A stretch of 21,100 nucleotides of DNA. It comes from Caldifarciminota bacterium UBA1063 (GTDB taxonomy: Bacteria > Hydrothermota > Hydrothermia > UBA1063). Under the pieces are notes generated by a model. That model ran no database searches, was not told the origin of the DNA, and was given only the letters and a program-made list of their open reading frames with translations. Positions 8,662 to 16,825 of the stretch are shown one piece after another. Positions within the stretch are counted from its first letter, which is position 1, and each line of letters starts with the position of its first letter. The DNA lies in the NCBI GenBank assembly GCA_002316275.1, contig DCDE01000034.1:1-21100 (forward strand), written 5' to 3'. The position numbers and the translations under genes were made by a program.

Positions 8662-10337
8662 CAAAAGAGACCTGTGATTCTCCCATCCTCTGTGATATCA
8701 ATAGATTCAGCAGTAGGAACTTTAGGAAGGCCGGGCATCGTCATAATTTCACCAGCAATGGGAACCACGAATCCTGCTCCAGCACTCAACCGTACTTCTC
8801 GAATGTGAATAGAAAAGTCCGCAGGGCGCCCAATGAGCCTGGGATCCCCAGAAAGAGAAAGCTGCGTCTTAGCAATACATACAAACAAATTCTCAAAGCC
8901 GTGCTTCTCTAAATTCTTGATATCCCGCTCTGCATCTCTATCTACGATGACTTCCTTTGCACCATAAATATTTCGAGCAACCTTCTCAATCTTTTCTCGA
9001 ACAGGTTCAGATGGATCATAGACATAATTCAAATTGCCATTTGTTTTTTCTGCAGCGTTGACAATCTTTCTCGCAAGGTCCAACCCTCCTTCTGAGCCCT
9101 CAGACCACACTTCTACAACCGAAACCTCTTTGCCCTTCGAAACCACATGTTTAACAACTTCATCGAGCTCCTTTTCAGTATCAGACGGGAATCTATTCAC
9201 GGCAACAACGAATGGAATATTGAAAAAATCAAGATTTTCCATATGTTTATCGAGGTTTTCGAATCCTTTTCTTAAAGCACCTATATTTTCAACTTCAAAG
9301 TCTTGTCTCTTCACACCGCCATGGTACTTAAGAGCTCTCACCGATGTAACAAGTACTGCAGCCTTTGGCCTAAGGTTGCCAATCCTCGACACAATGTCTA
9401 CATACTTTTCCCCACCAAGATCGGTACCAAAACCAGCCTCAGTAACAACAAAATCGGCGAGTTTCAGTGCCATCTTCGTTGCTATAATGGAATTGGTCCC
9501 GTGGGCAATATTAGCAAAGGGACCGGTATGGATAAAAGCAGGATTATTCTCTAAAGATTGAACCATATTCGGTTTAAAAGCATCTCTTAACAAAGCTGCA
9601 ACCGCCCCTTGGACCTTAAGATCCGACACCCTCACGGGAACGCCGCTCTTTGTGTATCCAACAACTATTTTTGATATCCTCTCCTTGAGGTCTGTATAGC
9701 TCATCGATAGCCCAAGTATAGCCATAATCTCTGACGCTGGCGTAATATCAAATCCGTCTTCCCTTGGGAAACCGTTCGAGGAGCCTCCAAGCCCAACGAC
9801 AATCTTTCTAAGTGCCCTATCGTTCAGGTCAACCACTCTTTTCCACGTAATCTCACGAATATCCATTCCAATTTCATTCCCATGCTGCAAATGGTTGTCA
9901 ATGATTGCAGAAATTAAATTGTGAGCAATAGTAACCGCATGAAAGTCGCCCGTAAAATGCAAGTTAATATCTTCCATCGGAACTACCTGCGCATAACCGC
10001 CACCAGTAGCGCCTCCCTTAATTCCAAAAACTGGGCCCATAGATGGCTCTCGCAAAGTCACAATAGATTTGTAACCTAATTTATTAATTGCATCAGAAAG
10101 ACCTATAGAAACCGTAGTTTTGCCTTCACCATACGGGGTTGGCGTGGTTGCAGTAACTAAAATCAAGTTTCCGTCTTTTTTCTCTCTGATTTCCTCGGAA
10201 TCGAGGATCTTTGGGTTTATTTTAGCCTTAAAGTCGCCACAGTGGGTAATATACCTCGAATCGATGCCCAGCCTTGCAGCGACATGGTCTACACTCAATA
10301 GCTTTACACTTTTCACAATATCTTCATCATTTTTCAT
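8661..10337 (-). CDS. fhs: Formate-tetrahydrofolate ligase
   Basis: The enzyme joins formate to tetrahydrofolate with ATP to give 10-formyl-THF, the C1 donor for purines and for initiator Met-tRNA formylation. The 558-residue length is normal for the family. The ATP-binding loop is near residues 66-75 (PTPYGEGKTT), followed by REPSMGPVFGIKGGATGGGY and MEDINLHFTGDFHA, which are family signatures. The C-terminal end GEIMTMPGLPKVP is also typical. The gene overlaps folD by 11 nt and has a good ribosome binding site (AAGGA) inside the end of folD. The product lies in the cytosol. In the reverse direction it could make ATP from 10-formyl-THF, but no other Wood-Ljungdahl gene is in the window. Confidence 0.97.
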   Translation of the reverse strand: MKNDEDIVKSVKLLSVDHVAARLGIDSRYITHCGDFKAKINPKILDSEEIREKKDGNLILVTATTPTPYGEGKTTVSIGLSDAINKLGYKSIVTLREPSMGPVFGIKGGATGGGYAQVVPMEDINLHFTGDFHAVTIAHNLISAIIDNHLQHGNEIGMDIREITWKRVVDLNDRALRKIVVGLGGSSNGFPREDGFDITPASEIMAILGLSMSYTDLKERISKIVVGYTKSGVPVRVSDLKVQGAVAALLRDAFKPNMVQSLENNPAFIHTGPFANIAHGTNSIIATKMALKLADFVVTEAGFGTDLGGEKYVDIVSRIGNLRPKAAVLVTSVRALKYHGGVKRQDFEVENIGALRKGFENLDKHMENLDFFNIPFVVAVNRFPSDTEKELDEVVKHVVSKGKEVSVVEVWSEGSEGGLDLARKIVNAAEKTNGNLNYVYDPSEPVREKIEKVARNIYGAKEVIVDRDAERDIKNLEKHGFENLFVCIAKTQLSLSGDPRLIGRPADFSIHIREVRLSAGAGFVVPIAGEIMTMPGLPKVPTAESIDITEDGRITGLF

Positions 10338-11160
10338 ATCTCATCCTTACTCCTTTGATAAGATTTCTGAAGATCATTATATCCGTCACCGAACCCACAC
10401 CACCGGGGACAGGAGTAATGAAGGAACTCCTTTCGGCAACTTCTTCGAACAAAACATCTCCAACTATCTTGCCATCCACTTCATTTATTCCAACGTCTAC
10501 AACAAAAGCACCTTCTTTTACCATTCTCCCGGTAATTAAACCTGGCTTTCCCACTGCAGCCACAAGGATGTCTGCTTCACGAGTATATATAGAAATATCC
10601 TTTGTATGGGAGTGACAGATTGTACAAGTAGCATCTTCATTCATCAACATTATTGCAATAGGTAGTCCTGACCTAAAACTCCTTCCCACTATACACGCGT
10701 TTTTCCCTTTGACATCAAATCCCGTTTCTTTGATTATTCGAATGACTGCATCTGCTGTTGCTGGTCTAAGACCTTTATCCTTTCTAATCAGCCTACCGAG
10801 ATTCATAGGACTTGCGCCATCAACGTCTTTTTCCGGTACGATGAGTGACGTAAAATATAAGTAATCTGCCTTTTCTGGGGTCTGAATCATTATACCATCT
10901 ACACCTTCGTCTTCATTTCCCATCATTATAGAGTTTACTAAGTCATCTTTCGTTTCGTGGTTTATGACTTCTACTTGAAATCCAAGTTTCTCAGCAACTC
11001 GCCTTAAAGAGCTCGTATATACTTCGTCGGGAACTTGTGGAAAAAGTTGAAGGACCGAGAGTTTCATAGCCCTCCCGATACTCAAACACTCGAGTTCGGG
11101 CTTCAATTCTTCCAAAATTACTTCTCTGATAGCACGACCACTAACAATAATTGCTGCCAT
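10327..11160 (-). CDS. folD: FolD-like methylene-THF dehydrogenase with altered active site
   Basis: This is a 277-residue member of the methylene-THF dehydrogenase/methenyl-THF cyclohydrolase family. The NADP-binding half is well conserved: VGRSFRSGLP, CHSHTKD, GKPGLITG, VVDVGIN and TPVPGGVGSVT. KDVDGASPMNLGRL, which carries a folate-contacting Asp, is also kept. The N-terminal catalytic half is not: in the usual Y-x3-K motif, Y48 is present but the lysine position is L52 (VYTSSLRR); PCTP reads PATA and QLPLP reads QTPEK. The lysine is needed for cyclohydrolase activity in characterised FolD, so this protein may be dehydrogenase-only or impaired. The ATG at 11160 has no Shine-Dalgarno; a TAGAAT box at 11167-11172 lies 6 nt upstream. 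It is the first protein gene after the two tRNAs (36 nt gap) and overlaps fhs. Confidence 0.93.
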   Translation of the reverse strand: MAAIIVSGRAIREVILEELKPELECLSIGRAMKLSVLQLFPQVPDEVYTSSLRRVAEKLGFQVEVINHETKDDLVNSIMMGNEDEGVDGIMIQTPEKADYLYFTSLIVPEKDVDGASPMNLGRLIRKDKGLRPATADAVIRIIKETGFDVKGKNACIVGRSFRSGLPIAIMLMNEDATCTICHSHTKDISIYTREADILVAAVGKPGLITGRMVKEGAFVVDVGINEVDGKIVGDVLFEEVAERSSFITPVPGGVGSVTDIMIFRNLIKGVRMRYEK

Positions 11161-11196
11161 AAGGTAATTCTAAACTGGGAACGATGGATTAAAAAA

Positions 11197-11269
11197 TGGC
11201 GGCGGAGGGAGTCGAACCCCCGACACGAGGATTATGATTCCTCTGCTCTGCCAGCTGAGCTACACCGCC
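11197..11269 (-). tRNA. tRNA-Met (CAU), elongator type
   Basis: The reverse strand folds as a full cloverleaf. The acceptor GGCGGTG pairs with CGCCGCC (one G-U). The D arm is GCTC/GAGC, the anticodon stem GAGGA/TCCTC closes loop ATCATAA with anticodon CAT, and the T arm has loop TTCGACT. Position 73 is A and CCA is not encoded. The paired G1-C72 and the lack of three G-C pairs in the anticodon stem rule out the initiator. An Ile2 tRNA with lysidine-modified CAU is possible but the body looks more like elongator Met. It lies 9 nt downstream of tRNA-fMet in the same transcript. Confidence 0.9.
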
Positions 11270-11278
11270 TTAAAAAAA

Positions 11279-11352
<74 letters not shown>

Positions 11353-11364
11353 ATGTAGTGTTAT

Positions 11365-11393
11365 ATTATAGCATGAATATTGGAAACAGTCAA
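11365..11393 (-). promoter_or_regulatory. Strong sigma70-like promoter of the tRNA-folD-fhs unit
   Basis: On the minus strand, TTGACT (11393-11388) and a perfect TATAAT (11370-11365) are 17 bp apart. Transcription would start near 11358, a few nt before the tRNA-fMet 5' end. No other strong promoter is visible before folD, and every following gene overlaps or abuts the one before, so this promoter probably serves the whole unit down to 4048 by read-through. T-runs of 6-7 nt follow both tRNAs and could reduce read-through. Confidence 0.8.
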
Positions 11394-11510
11394 TAAATCC
11401 TCAAAAAATCTTGCCATATAGCCCCTAAGGCATCCCATTCATAAGTAAAAACCGAAAACATTTAATCAAATACTTAAGAGCCTGAACAACGGGTAGGAGT
11501 AAAGCTTCTT

Positions 11511-11539
11511 TTGACTTAGCCTGTGGTTTAATTTATAAT
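11511..11539 (+). promoter_or_regulatory. Strong sigma70-like promoter of the NuoE/NuoF/NuoG-GltD-gdh operon
   Basis: TTGACT at 11511-11516 and TATAAT at 11534-11539 are separated by 17 bp. Transcription should start at about 11545-11548. It is divergent from the tRNA promoter, with about 117 bp between the two -35 boxes; that interval holds no clear operator palindrome or gene. Confidence 0.8.
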
Positions 11540-11547
11540 TGGAGATA

Positions 11548-11613
11548 ATGCTTTTCGCAAATTTTGGGTCATGTGAGTTTCATCAAATTCAGTTTTTAAA
11601 TACGGGTATTTAA
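11548..11613 (+). CDS. Possible 21-codon leader peptide before the NuoE-like gene
   Basis: An ATG at 11548 lies 8 nt after the -10 box, at or next to the predicted transcription start. It opens a 21-codon frame that ends with TAA at 11611-11613, 2 nt before the NuoE-like ATG at 11616. The NuoE-like gene itself has no Shine-Dalgarno, so stop-restart coupling from this frame is plausible. The peptide is not recognisable and could be chance. Confidence 0.2.
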   Translation: MLFANFGSCEFHQIQFLNTGI

Positions 11614-11615
11614 TT

Positions 11616-12080
11616 ATGCAAGATAAACCAGCATTTATTGAAAGATATGAGCGGTCCCAAAGCTCCTTAATTCCATTACTCCAAAAAACTCAAGAGACTT
11701 TCGGATACCTTCCAGAGGATGTTCTCATGGAAATATCAGAGTACCTTGGGATACCGCTAACTCGGGTGCTTGGTGTTGCAACATTTTATGCACAATTTAG
11801 ATTTGAACCCCTGGGCAAGTATGTTATTAAGACTTGCCATGGTACTGCCTGCCATGTAAACGGCGCCGAGAGTATCCGTCAAACCCTTTTAGAAGAGACA
11901 GGTATTGATGAGGGTCAAACTACAAAAGACGGTTTAATTTCAATAGAACGAGTTGCCTGCCTCGGGTGCTGTAGCCTCGCTCCAGTAATTATGATCAACA
12001 ATCGCGTTTACGGAAAATTAAACGGCGAAACAGTTAGAAAACTTATTAGAAAATTGAAAAAAGGAGGGCTAGATAATTAA
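11616..12080 (+). CDS. nuoE: NuoE/HydC-like [2Fe-2S] subunit of an NAD(H)-dependent flavoprotein complex
   Basis: This 154-residue protein is a thioredoxin-fold [2Fe-2S] subunit. An N-terminal helical part (about 1-65, QETFGYLPEDVL, VATFYAQF) precedes the cluster domain. Cluster ligands fit C74-x4-C79 (CHGTACHV) and C115-x3-C119 (CLGCC, with an extra C118). In complex I, HydABC hydrogenases, HndABCD and Stn transhydrogenases this subunit stacks on the NuoF/HydB flavoprotein. Here it is the first main gene of the operon and is followed at once by that partner. No membrane complex I subunits are in the window, so the nuoE symbol is a family label rather than evidence for complex I. Its Shine-Dalgarno is absent; see the leader frame upstream. 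Confidence 0.92.
   Translation: MQDKPAFIERYERSQSSLIPLLQKTQETFGYLPEDVLMEISEYLGIPLTRVLGVATFYAQFRFEPLGKYVIKTCHGTACHVNGAESIRQTLLEETGIDEGQTTKDGLISIERVACLGCCSLAPVIMINNRVYGKLNGETVRKLIRKLKKGGLDN
12061..12078 (+). promoter_or_regulatory. Ribosome binding site that points to an ATT (or ATA) start for the NuoF-like gene
   Basis: AAGGAGGG at 12061-12068 is the best Shine-Dalgarno in the operon apart from that of the glutamate dehydrogenase gene. It is 7 nt from ATT at 12076 and 4 nt from ATA at 12073, both in the NuoF-like frame. The first conventional start, ATG at 12097, is 28 nt away from it. ATT overlaps the NuoE-like stop by one base (ATTAA). Confidence 0.55.
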
Positions 12081-12096
12081 ATCCATTGCTGTCGGA

Positions 12097-13899
12097 ATGA
12101 ACTCATGTGGTATTGCAGCTGGAGCAAGGGAAACTTATGAAGCACTTGAAAAGTCACTAAAAGAAAAAGGAATCAATATACCCCTAAAGATTACAGGCTG
12201 CGTTGGAATGTGTTACCGAGAACCACTTGTTGATATAATAACTGAAGACTCGATCACTACGTACGGAAACCTGACAAGTGAAAAAGTGGAAAAGTTGGTA
12301 GAATCTCATATTACAAATAACGTGCCAGTAGAAGAATGGATAGTTAAAACTGATAAATTAGATGGCACGAAAGTTGTTGAAACAAGAGATGTTGATGGAT
12401 TTTTCTCAATGCAAAAGAAAATAGTGCTCGAAAACAGCGGTTATATTGACCCGGAGAGCATAGATGAGTATATTGCAAGGGATGGATACGAGGCTTTAAG
12501 AAAAGCGCTGAAGATGGCACCTGAAGAAATTATCGAAATTATTGAAAAATCCGGTCTAAGGGGCCGTGGAGGTGCTGGATTCCCAACTGGTAGAAAGTGG
12601 AAACTCACGAGGAATGCCCCTGGAGGCATTAAATACTTAATTTGCAATGCAGATGAAGGAGATCCAGGTGCATTTATGGATAGGAATGTACTCGAAGGAG
12701 ATCCCCACAGGGTAATAGAAGGTATGATAATTGGGGCATATGCTATCGGAGCAAGAGAAGGATTTATTTATGTTCGTGCAGAATACCCACTTGCAATAAG
12801 AAGACTGGAAATTGCCCTTGAACAGACACGCAAAATGGGATTTCTTGGAGACAACATCTTAGGTAGCGGATTTTCTTTTGAAATAAAGATCAAGGAAGGC
12901 GCTGGTGCCTTTGTCTGTGGAGAAGAAACAGCCCTTCTGGCATCCATAGAGGGAAGAAGGGGTATGCCCAGACCAAGGCCACCATTCCCTGCAGAGAAAG
13001 GGCTCTTTGGAAAGCCTACAAACATCAACAACGTGGAAACCTATGCAAATGTACCGTGGATTATAAGACACGGCTGGGAAACCTTTGCATCCATAGGCAC
13101 AGAGAAAACTAAAGGCACAAAAGTCTTCGCTCTCGCCGGAAAAATTGCAAGGAGCGGTAATGTTGAAGTCCCCACAGGACTCTCGCTAAGAGAAATCATT
13201 GTAAAAATCGGTGGTGGCACAAAAACAGGCAAGCCTATAAAGGCTGTCCAACTTGGTGGCCCATCTGGTGGTTGTATACCTGATAAAATGCTTGACATAC
13301 CTGTAGATTACGATTCTATCACGAAGACAGGTGCAATTATGGGCTCTGGTGGAATGATAGTTATGGATAGCGATACCTGCATGGTCGATGTTGCAAAATT
13401 CTTCCTTGACTTTACAAACAAGGAATCCTGTGGAAAGTGTACATTCTGTCGGTTGGGAACGAAGAGAATGTGGGAGATACTTGATAAGATTACGAAAGGA
13501 AACGGAGCAATATCCGATCTTGAAAAGCTCGAAGAGCTTGCATATCAAGTAAAAATTGGCTCACTGTGTGGATTGGGGCAAACCGCGCCTAATCCAGTCA
13601 TTACCACTCTAAAATACTTTCGTGACGAGTATATGGAGCATGTAGATGAAAAGAAATGTAGAGCTAAAGTATGCAAATCTCTTATAAGATATGAAATCCG
13701 CGTGGACAGGTGTAACGGATGCACAGCATGTGCCCACTATTGTCCTGTAAAAGCCATCACAGGTGAAGTTAGAAAGCCGCATGCTATTCGGGAGGAAATG
13801 TGCATTAGATGTGGTACTTGCTACGAGGTTTGCAGGTTTAATGCAATTGAAATCGTTGACGCATTCCAGTGTGTAGAAAGATGGGCAAAATCAAAGTAA
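12097..13899 (+). CDS. nuoF: NuoF/HydB/HndC-like NAD(H)- and FMN-binding iron-sulfur subunit
   Basis: The protein has 600 residues from ATG 12097, or 607 if it starts at ATT 12076, which I think more likely because the first beta strand (IKSIAVG) lies upstream of the ATG. Domains in order: an N-terminal thioredoxin-like [2Fe-2S] region with C4, C35 and C39 (CGIAAGA, GCVGMC); the FMN/NADH module near residues 152-330 (RGRGGAGFPTGRKW, CNADEGDPGAFMDR, GAGAFVCGEETAL); an SLBB region; the NuoF [4Fe-4S] site (ESCGKCTFC plus the later SLCG); and a C-terminal two-cluster ferredoxin domain (CNGCTACAHYCP and CIRCGTCYEVC). The extra ferredoxin domain is absent from plain complex I NuoF and marks the HydB/HndC/StnB type. 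It oxidises or reduces NAD(H) at FMN, the presumed bifurcating site. It overlaps the next gene by 19 nt. Confidence 0.93.
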   Translation: MNSCGIAAGARETYEALEKSLKEKGINIPLKITGCVGMCYREPLVDIITEDSITTYGNLTSEKVEKLVESHITNNVPVEEWIVKTDKLDGTKVVETRDVDGFFSMQKKIVLENSGYIDPESIDEYIARDGYEALRKALKMAPEEIIEIIEKSGLRGRGGAGFPTGRKWKLTRNAPGGIKYLICNADEGDPGAFMDRNVLEGDPHRVIEGMIIGAYAIGAREGFIYVRAEYPLAIRRLEIALEQTRKMGFLGDNILGSGFSFEIKIKEGAGAFVCGEETALLASIEGRRGMPRPRPPFPAEKGLFGKPTNINNVETYANVPWIIRHGWETFASIGTEKTKGTKVFALAGKIARSGNVEVPTGLSLREIIVKIGGGTKTGKPIKAVQLGGPSGGCIPDKMLDIPVDYDSITKTGAIMGSGGMIVMDSDTCMVDVAKFFLDFTNKESCGKCTFCRLGTKRMWEILDKITKGNGAISDLEKLEELAYQVKIGSLCGLGQTAPNPVITTLKYFRDEYMEHVDEKKCRAKVCKSLIRYEIRVDRCNGCTACAHYCPVKAITGEVRKPHAIREEMCIRCGTCYEVCRFNAIEIVDAFQCVERWAKSK

Positions 13900-16805
13900 A
13901 CAATAACGAAGTAGAAGTTAATACGGGTAGTATATTGAAATTTTTTAAAGAGCATAACTACCACATCCCGGCTATGTGCTATAACTTTGAAATGGACCCT
14001 TATGGCGCCTGTAGACTTTGCTTAGTAAATGCAAATGGGCGCATACAGGCAGCATGTACCCTCGTGCCTCAACAAGGACTTGAAATCAATACACTAAAAG
14101 AAGACGTCATTTCGATGCGCAAAACGGCCATCGAACTCATGCTCTCCGATCACTTAGGAGACTGCATCGGACCCTGCCAAAAAGGCTGCCCAGCACATAG
14201 CGACGTGCAGGGGTACCTCGCCCTCATTGCCCTTGGAAAGTATCAAGAAGCAGTCAAGTTGATGAAAGAAAAATATATATTACCTGCAACCCTCGGACGC
14301 ATTTGTCCTGCTTTTTGTGAGGTCGAATGTAGAAGAAATTACGTTGAAGGCGCTGTTTCCATCCGGGAAGTAAAAAGGTTTGCAGCAGATTACGACCTTG
14401 AACATGGACCGTGGATGCCTGACATCCCCAAGTCAACTGGCAAGAAAATAGCAGTAGTTGGAGGTGGTCCTGCGGGACTTTCCTGTGCTTTTTATCTAAG
14501 AAGAATGGGGCACAGTGTGACCATATTTGAGGCAATGCCGAAGCTGGGAGGCATGACGCAATACGGTATTCCCAAATATCGGTTACCAAAGGACATACTT
14601 GACAGAGACATTGACACAATTATTAATACAGGCGTAAAACTGGAATTAAACAGAAAATTTGGGAAGGACTTTACGCTTGACGACCTTAAAGGGAAGTATC
14701 ACGCAGTATTTCTTGGATTAGGAGCGTGGAAATCCAGGGAAATGGGTGTCGAAGGGGAAAAGCTCAATGGTGTTATCCACGGGACCGAATTCTTAAGGAA
14801 AGTAAACATAGGCGAGCCTTTCGAAATTGGAAAACGAGTCATCGTTGTTGGTGGTGGCAATACTGCTGTGGACGTTGCAAGGACTTGCATCAGGCTGGGT
14901 TCGGATGTCACTATTGTTTACAGAAGGTCAAGAAATGAGATGCCCGCTAACAAAGTTGAAGTTGAAGAAGCTGAAGAAGAGGGCGTCAAACTGGAGCTAC
15001 TTACAAATCCTGTAAGAGTGTTCGGTAACGGAAAAGTTGAGAAGGTGGAACTCGTGAGGATGAGACTTGGCGAGCTCGATGCAAGTGGCAGAAGAGCACC
15101 TGAGCCTATACCTGGGTCTAACTTTACGGTAGATGTAGACACAATAATTCTCGCTATTGGACAGTACGCTGATGAGAGCATCCTTAGAGAAAATGGTCTC
15201 GGGGCTCAAAGAGGAACCATAACCGTTGATAAGGCAACATTAATGACCTCCATACCCGGAGTGTTTGCAGGTGGTGACCTTGTTTTGGGCCCATCTACTG
15301 TGATCGAATCCATAGCCCAGGGTAGAATTGCAGCTCTGATGATCGACCAGTATATGAAGGGCAATTTAGAAAAAGTTAAAAACGCTCTACTTTCACCCGA
15401 GGAGAATATCCCCATTGTGGCGGAAGACGAAGAAATAAGAAAGGTTATTTTTGACCTTAAGCCATATTCCCATTGGAAGACCGTATCAAGCGAAGACTAT
15501 AAGGACGTTCAAAGGATTCCGAGGGTAAAGGCACCTCATATAGGATTGGAGGAACGGAAACAAACCTTCAAAGAGGTTGAGTTGACCCTCAGAGAACAAG
15601 ACGCCGTAAGCGAAACCGAAAGATGCATGTCCTGTGGTTGTATGGAGGTCTTCCGATGCAAATTGAAAGAGTACGCAACGATCTATAATGTAAAGCAGAA
15701 CAATTTCGAAGGCGAAACCAATAGATATGAAATTGATGAGAGCCACGATCACGTTCTTTTTGACAACAACAAATGTGTACTGTGTGGTCAGTGTGTAAAC
15801 CTGACCCAGGAAATTACGGGCGAGGGTCTTGTTGATTACTTGGGTAGGGGGTTTAAAACTAAAGTCGCCACACCATTCCGCAGAAATCTAAGCCAAATGT
15901 CAGGTATATTCACAGGAGATATGATCGATGTATGTCCAACGGGTGGATTCCAGGAAAAATTACCATTCATAAAGCAAGGACCTTGGAAAACACAGTCCAT
16001 ACCGACAGTGTGTAATGGATGTGGCCTTGGGTGCCAAATAAATCTTGAATACTACGAAGGCATAATTGTCAGGGCATCTTCTACCCTCCCCTCTTGGAAT
16101 AACGGACACATATGTGATATAGGTAGATTTTCGAGACCTTGGGAAAAGAAGGCGGGAAGCATATCCTTTAGAAGAGAAAATAGAGAAATGGACCTCGATG
16201 AACTACGTCAGATTGTAGCAAAATATGGAAGAGATGCAACCGTCGTTATTACCGGAGATTTGACAATCGAAGAAGCAAAGTCTATTTTAGAGTATGCAAA
16301 AGAAAAGGGATTAAAGGTCGGCGCCCTTCTCGAAGAAGGCGTATCCACAGGAAATCTCGATACTATTCTCAACGCAAAAAGGATCCGTCTCGCGTCAAAC
16401 CTCCTTCATCACCCTTACCTAAAGGTGATCCTCCATGAGATTGTGAATAAGGACGGAGCTGCCTTTGTGGATAGAGACGAAGATGTACTAATTGCTGAAG
16501 CACCGTATGTGCCTCAAGAAATTCCGACCATTGTATTGCACAAAACTCTTAATGAGACCGGACTCCTTAAGCTCGGGATAAATCCAGAGTTTCCTGAATC
16601 TCCTTTATACATTGTTTTTGGGAACTTAACAAAAGAGCTCCATGGACTTACCATAGTCTTTGGATCAAGTCCCTATGGAGATATAGAGGTACCTTATTAT
16701 TCTCATGCAGGGAGGAGTGGCACAGTTGTAACTGACCTCGGTATGATGCTCGAGGTCAGAAAAATATGCGAAGAAAATGGATTTGTGCTTAAAGATATTA
16801 TTTAA
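13881..16805 (+). CDS. NuoG-GltD fusion, predicted NADP(H)-binding subunit of an Stn-like transhydrogenase
   Basis: This 974-residue fusion starts with a NuoG-type [2Fe-2S] domain (C33, C44, C47, C59). A GltD/NfnB-like segment follows: N-terminal cluster cysteines C95, C99 and C103 and the CPAFCEVEC motif, an FAD site at 194-199 (GGGPAG), an NADPH site at 324-329 (GGGNTA) and the C-terminal FAD motif GVFAGGD. A NuoG-like second half has cysteines at 582, 585, 587, 592, 632, 635 and 638, but the fourth ligand of NKCVLCGQC is T642. The next ferredoxin motif keeps only C685. A molybdopterin-oxidoreductase [4Fe-4S] motif is intact (C711, C714, C718, C745), followed by a shortened domain (about 230 residues) unlikely to hold molybdopterin. 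I chose ATG 13881 over GTG 13869 because the beta strand begins there. With the NuoE- and NuoF-like partners it fits NADH/ferredoxin:NADP transhydrogenation. Confidence 0.88.
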   Translation: MGKIKVNNNEVEVNTGSILKFFKEHNYHIPAMCYNFEMDPYGACRLCLVNANGRIQAACTLVPQQGLEINTLKEDVISMRKTAIELMLSDHLGDCIGPCQKGCPAHSDVQGYLALIALGKYQEAVKLMKEKYILPATLGRICPAFCEVECRRNYVEGAVSIREVKRFAADYDLEHGPWMPDIPKSTGKKIAVVGGGPAGLSCAFYLRRMGHSVTIFEAMPKLGGMTQYGIPKYRLPKDILDRDIDTIINTGVKLELNRKFGKDFTLDDLKGKYHAVFLGLGAWKSREMGVEGEKLNGVIHGTEFLRKVNIGEPFEIGKRVIVVGGGNTAVDVARTCIRLGSDVTIVYRRSRNEMPANKVEVEEAEEEGVKLELLTNPVRVFGNGKVEKVELVRMRLGELDASGRRAPEPIPGSNFTVDVDTIILAIGQYADESILRENGLGAQRGTITVDKATLMTSIPGVFAGGDLVLGPSTVIESIAQGRIAALMIDQYMKGNLEKVKNALLSPEENIPIVAEDEEIRKVIFDLKPYSHWKTVSSEDYKDVQRIPRVKAPHIGLEERKQTFKEVELTLREQDAVSETERCMSCGCMEVFRCKLKEYATIYNVKQNNFEGETNRYEIDESHDHVLFDNNKCVLCGQCVNLTQEITGEGLVDYLGRGFKTKVATPFRRNLSQMSGIFTGDMIDVCPTGGFQEKLPFIKQGPWKTQSIPTVCNGCGLGCQINLEYYEGIIVRASSTLPSWNNGHICDIGRFSRPWEKKAGSISFRRENREMDLDELRQIVAKYGRDATVVITGDLTIEEAKSILEYAKEKGLKVGALLEEGVSTGNLDTILNAKRIRLASNLLHHPYLKVILHEIVNKDGAAFVDRDEDVLIAEAPYVPQEIPTIVLHKTLNETGLLKLGINPEFPESPLYIVFGNLTKELHGLTIVFGSSPYGDIEVPYYSHAGRSGTVVTDLGMMLEVRKICEENGFVLKDII

Positions 16806-16825
16806 AACCAAAGGAGGTTTTTAAA

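Noticed and set aside
9034..9561. 175-codon + strand frame
   Set aside because: It is antisense to the well-conserved fhs gene, with serine- and threonine-rich shadow composition.
13869..13880. GTG start for the NuoG-GltD gene, 4 codons upstream
   Set aside because: The added residues (after the start, CRK) extend before the first beta strand, and ATG 13881 gives the usual NuoG-type N-terminus.
11616..16805. Complex I (NADH:quinone oxidoreductase) module
   Set aside because: Only NuoE/F/G-like parts occur, NuoF has a HydB-type ferredoxin tail, NuoG is fused to GltD, and no membrane or hydrophilic connecting subunits are present.
11616..16805. [FeFe] hydrogenase HydABC
   Set aside because: No H-cluster signature (TSCCPxW / MPCxxKxxE) is found in any frame of the operon.
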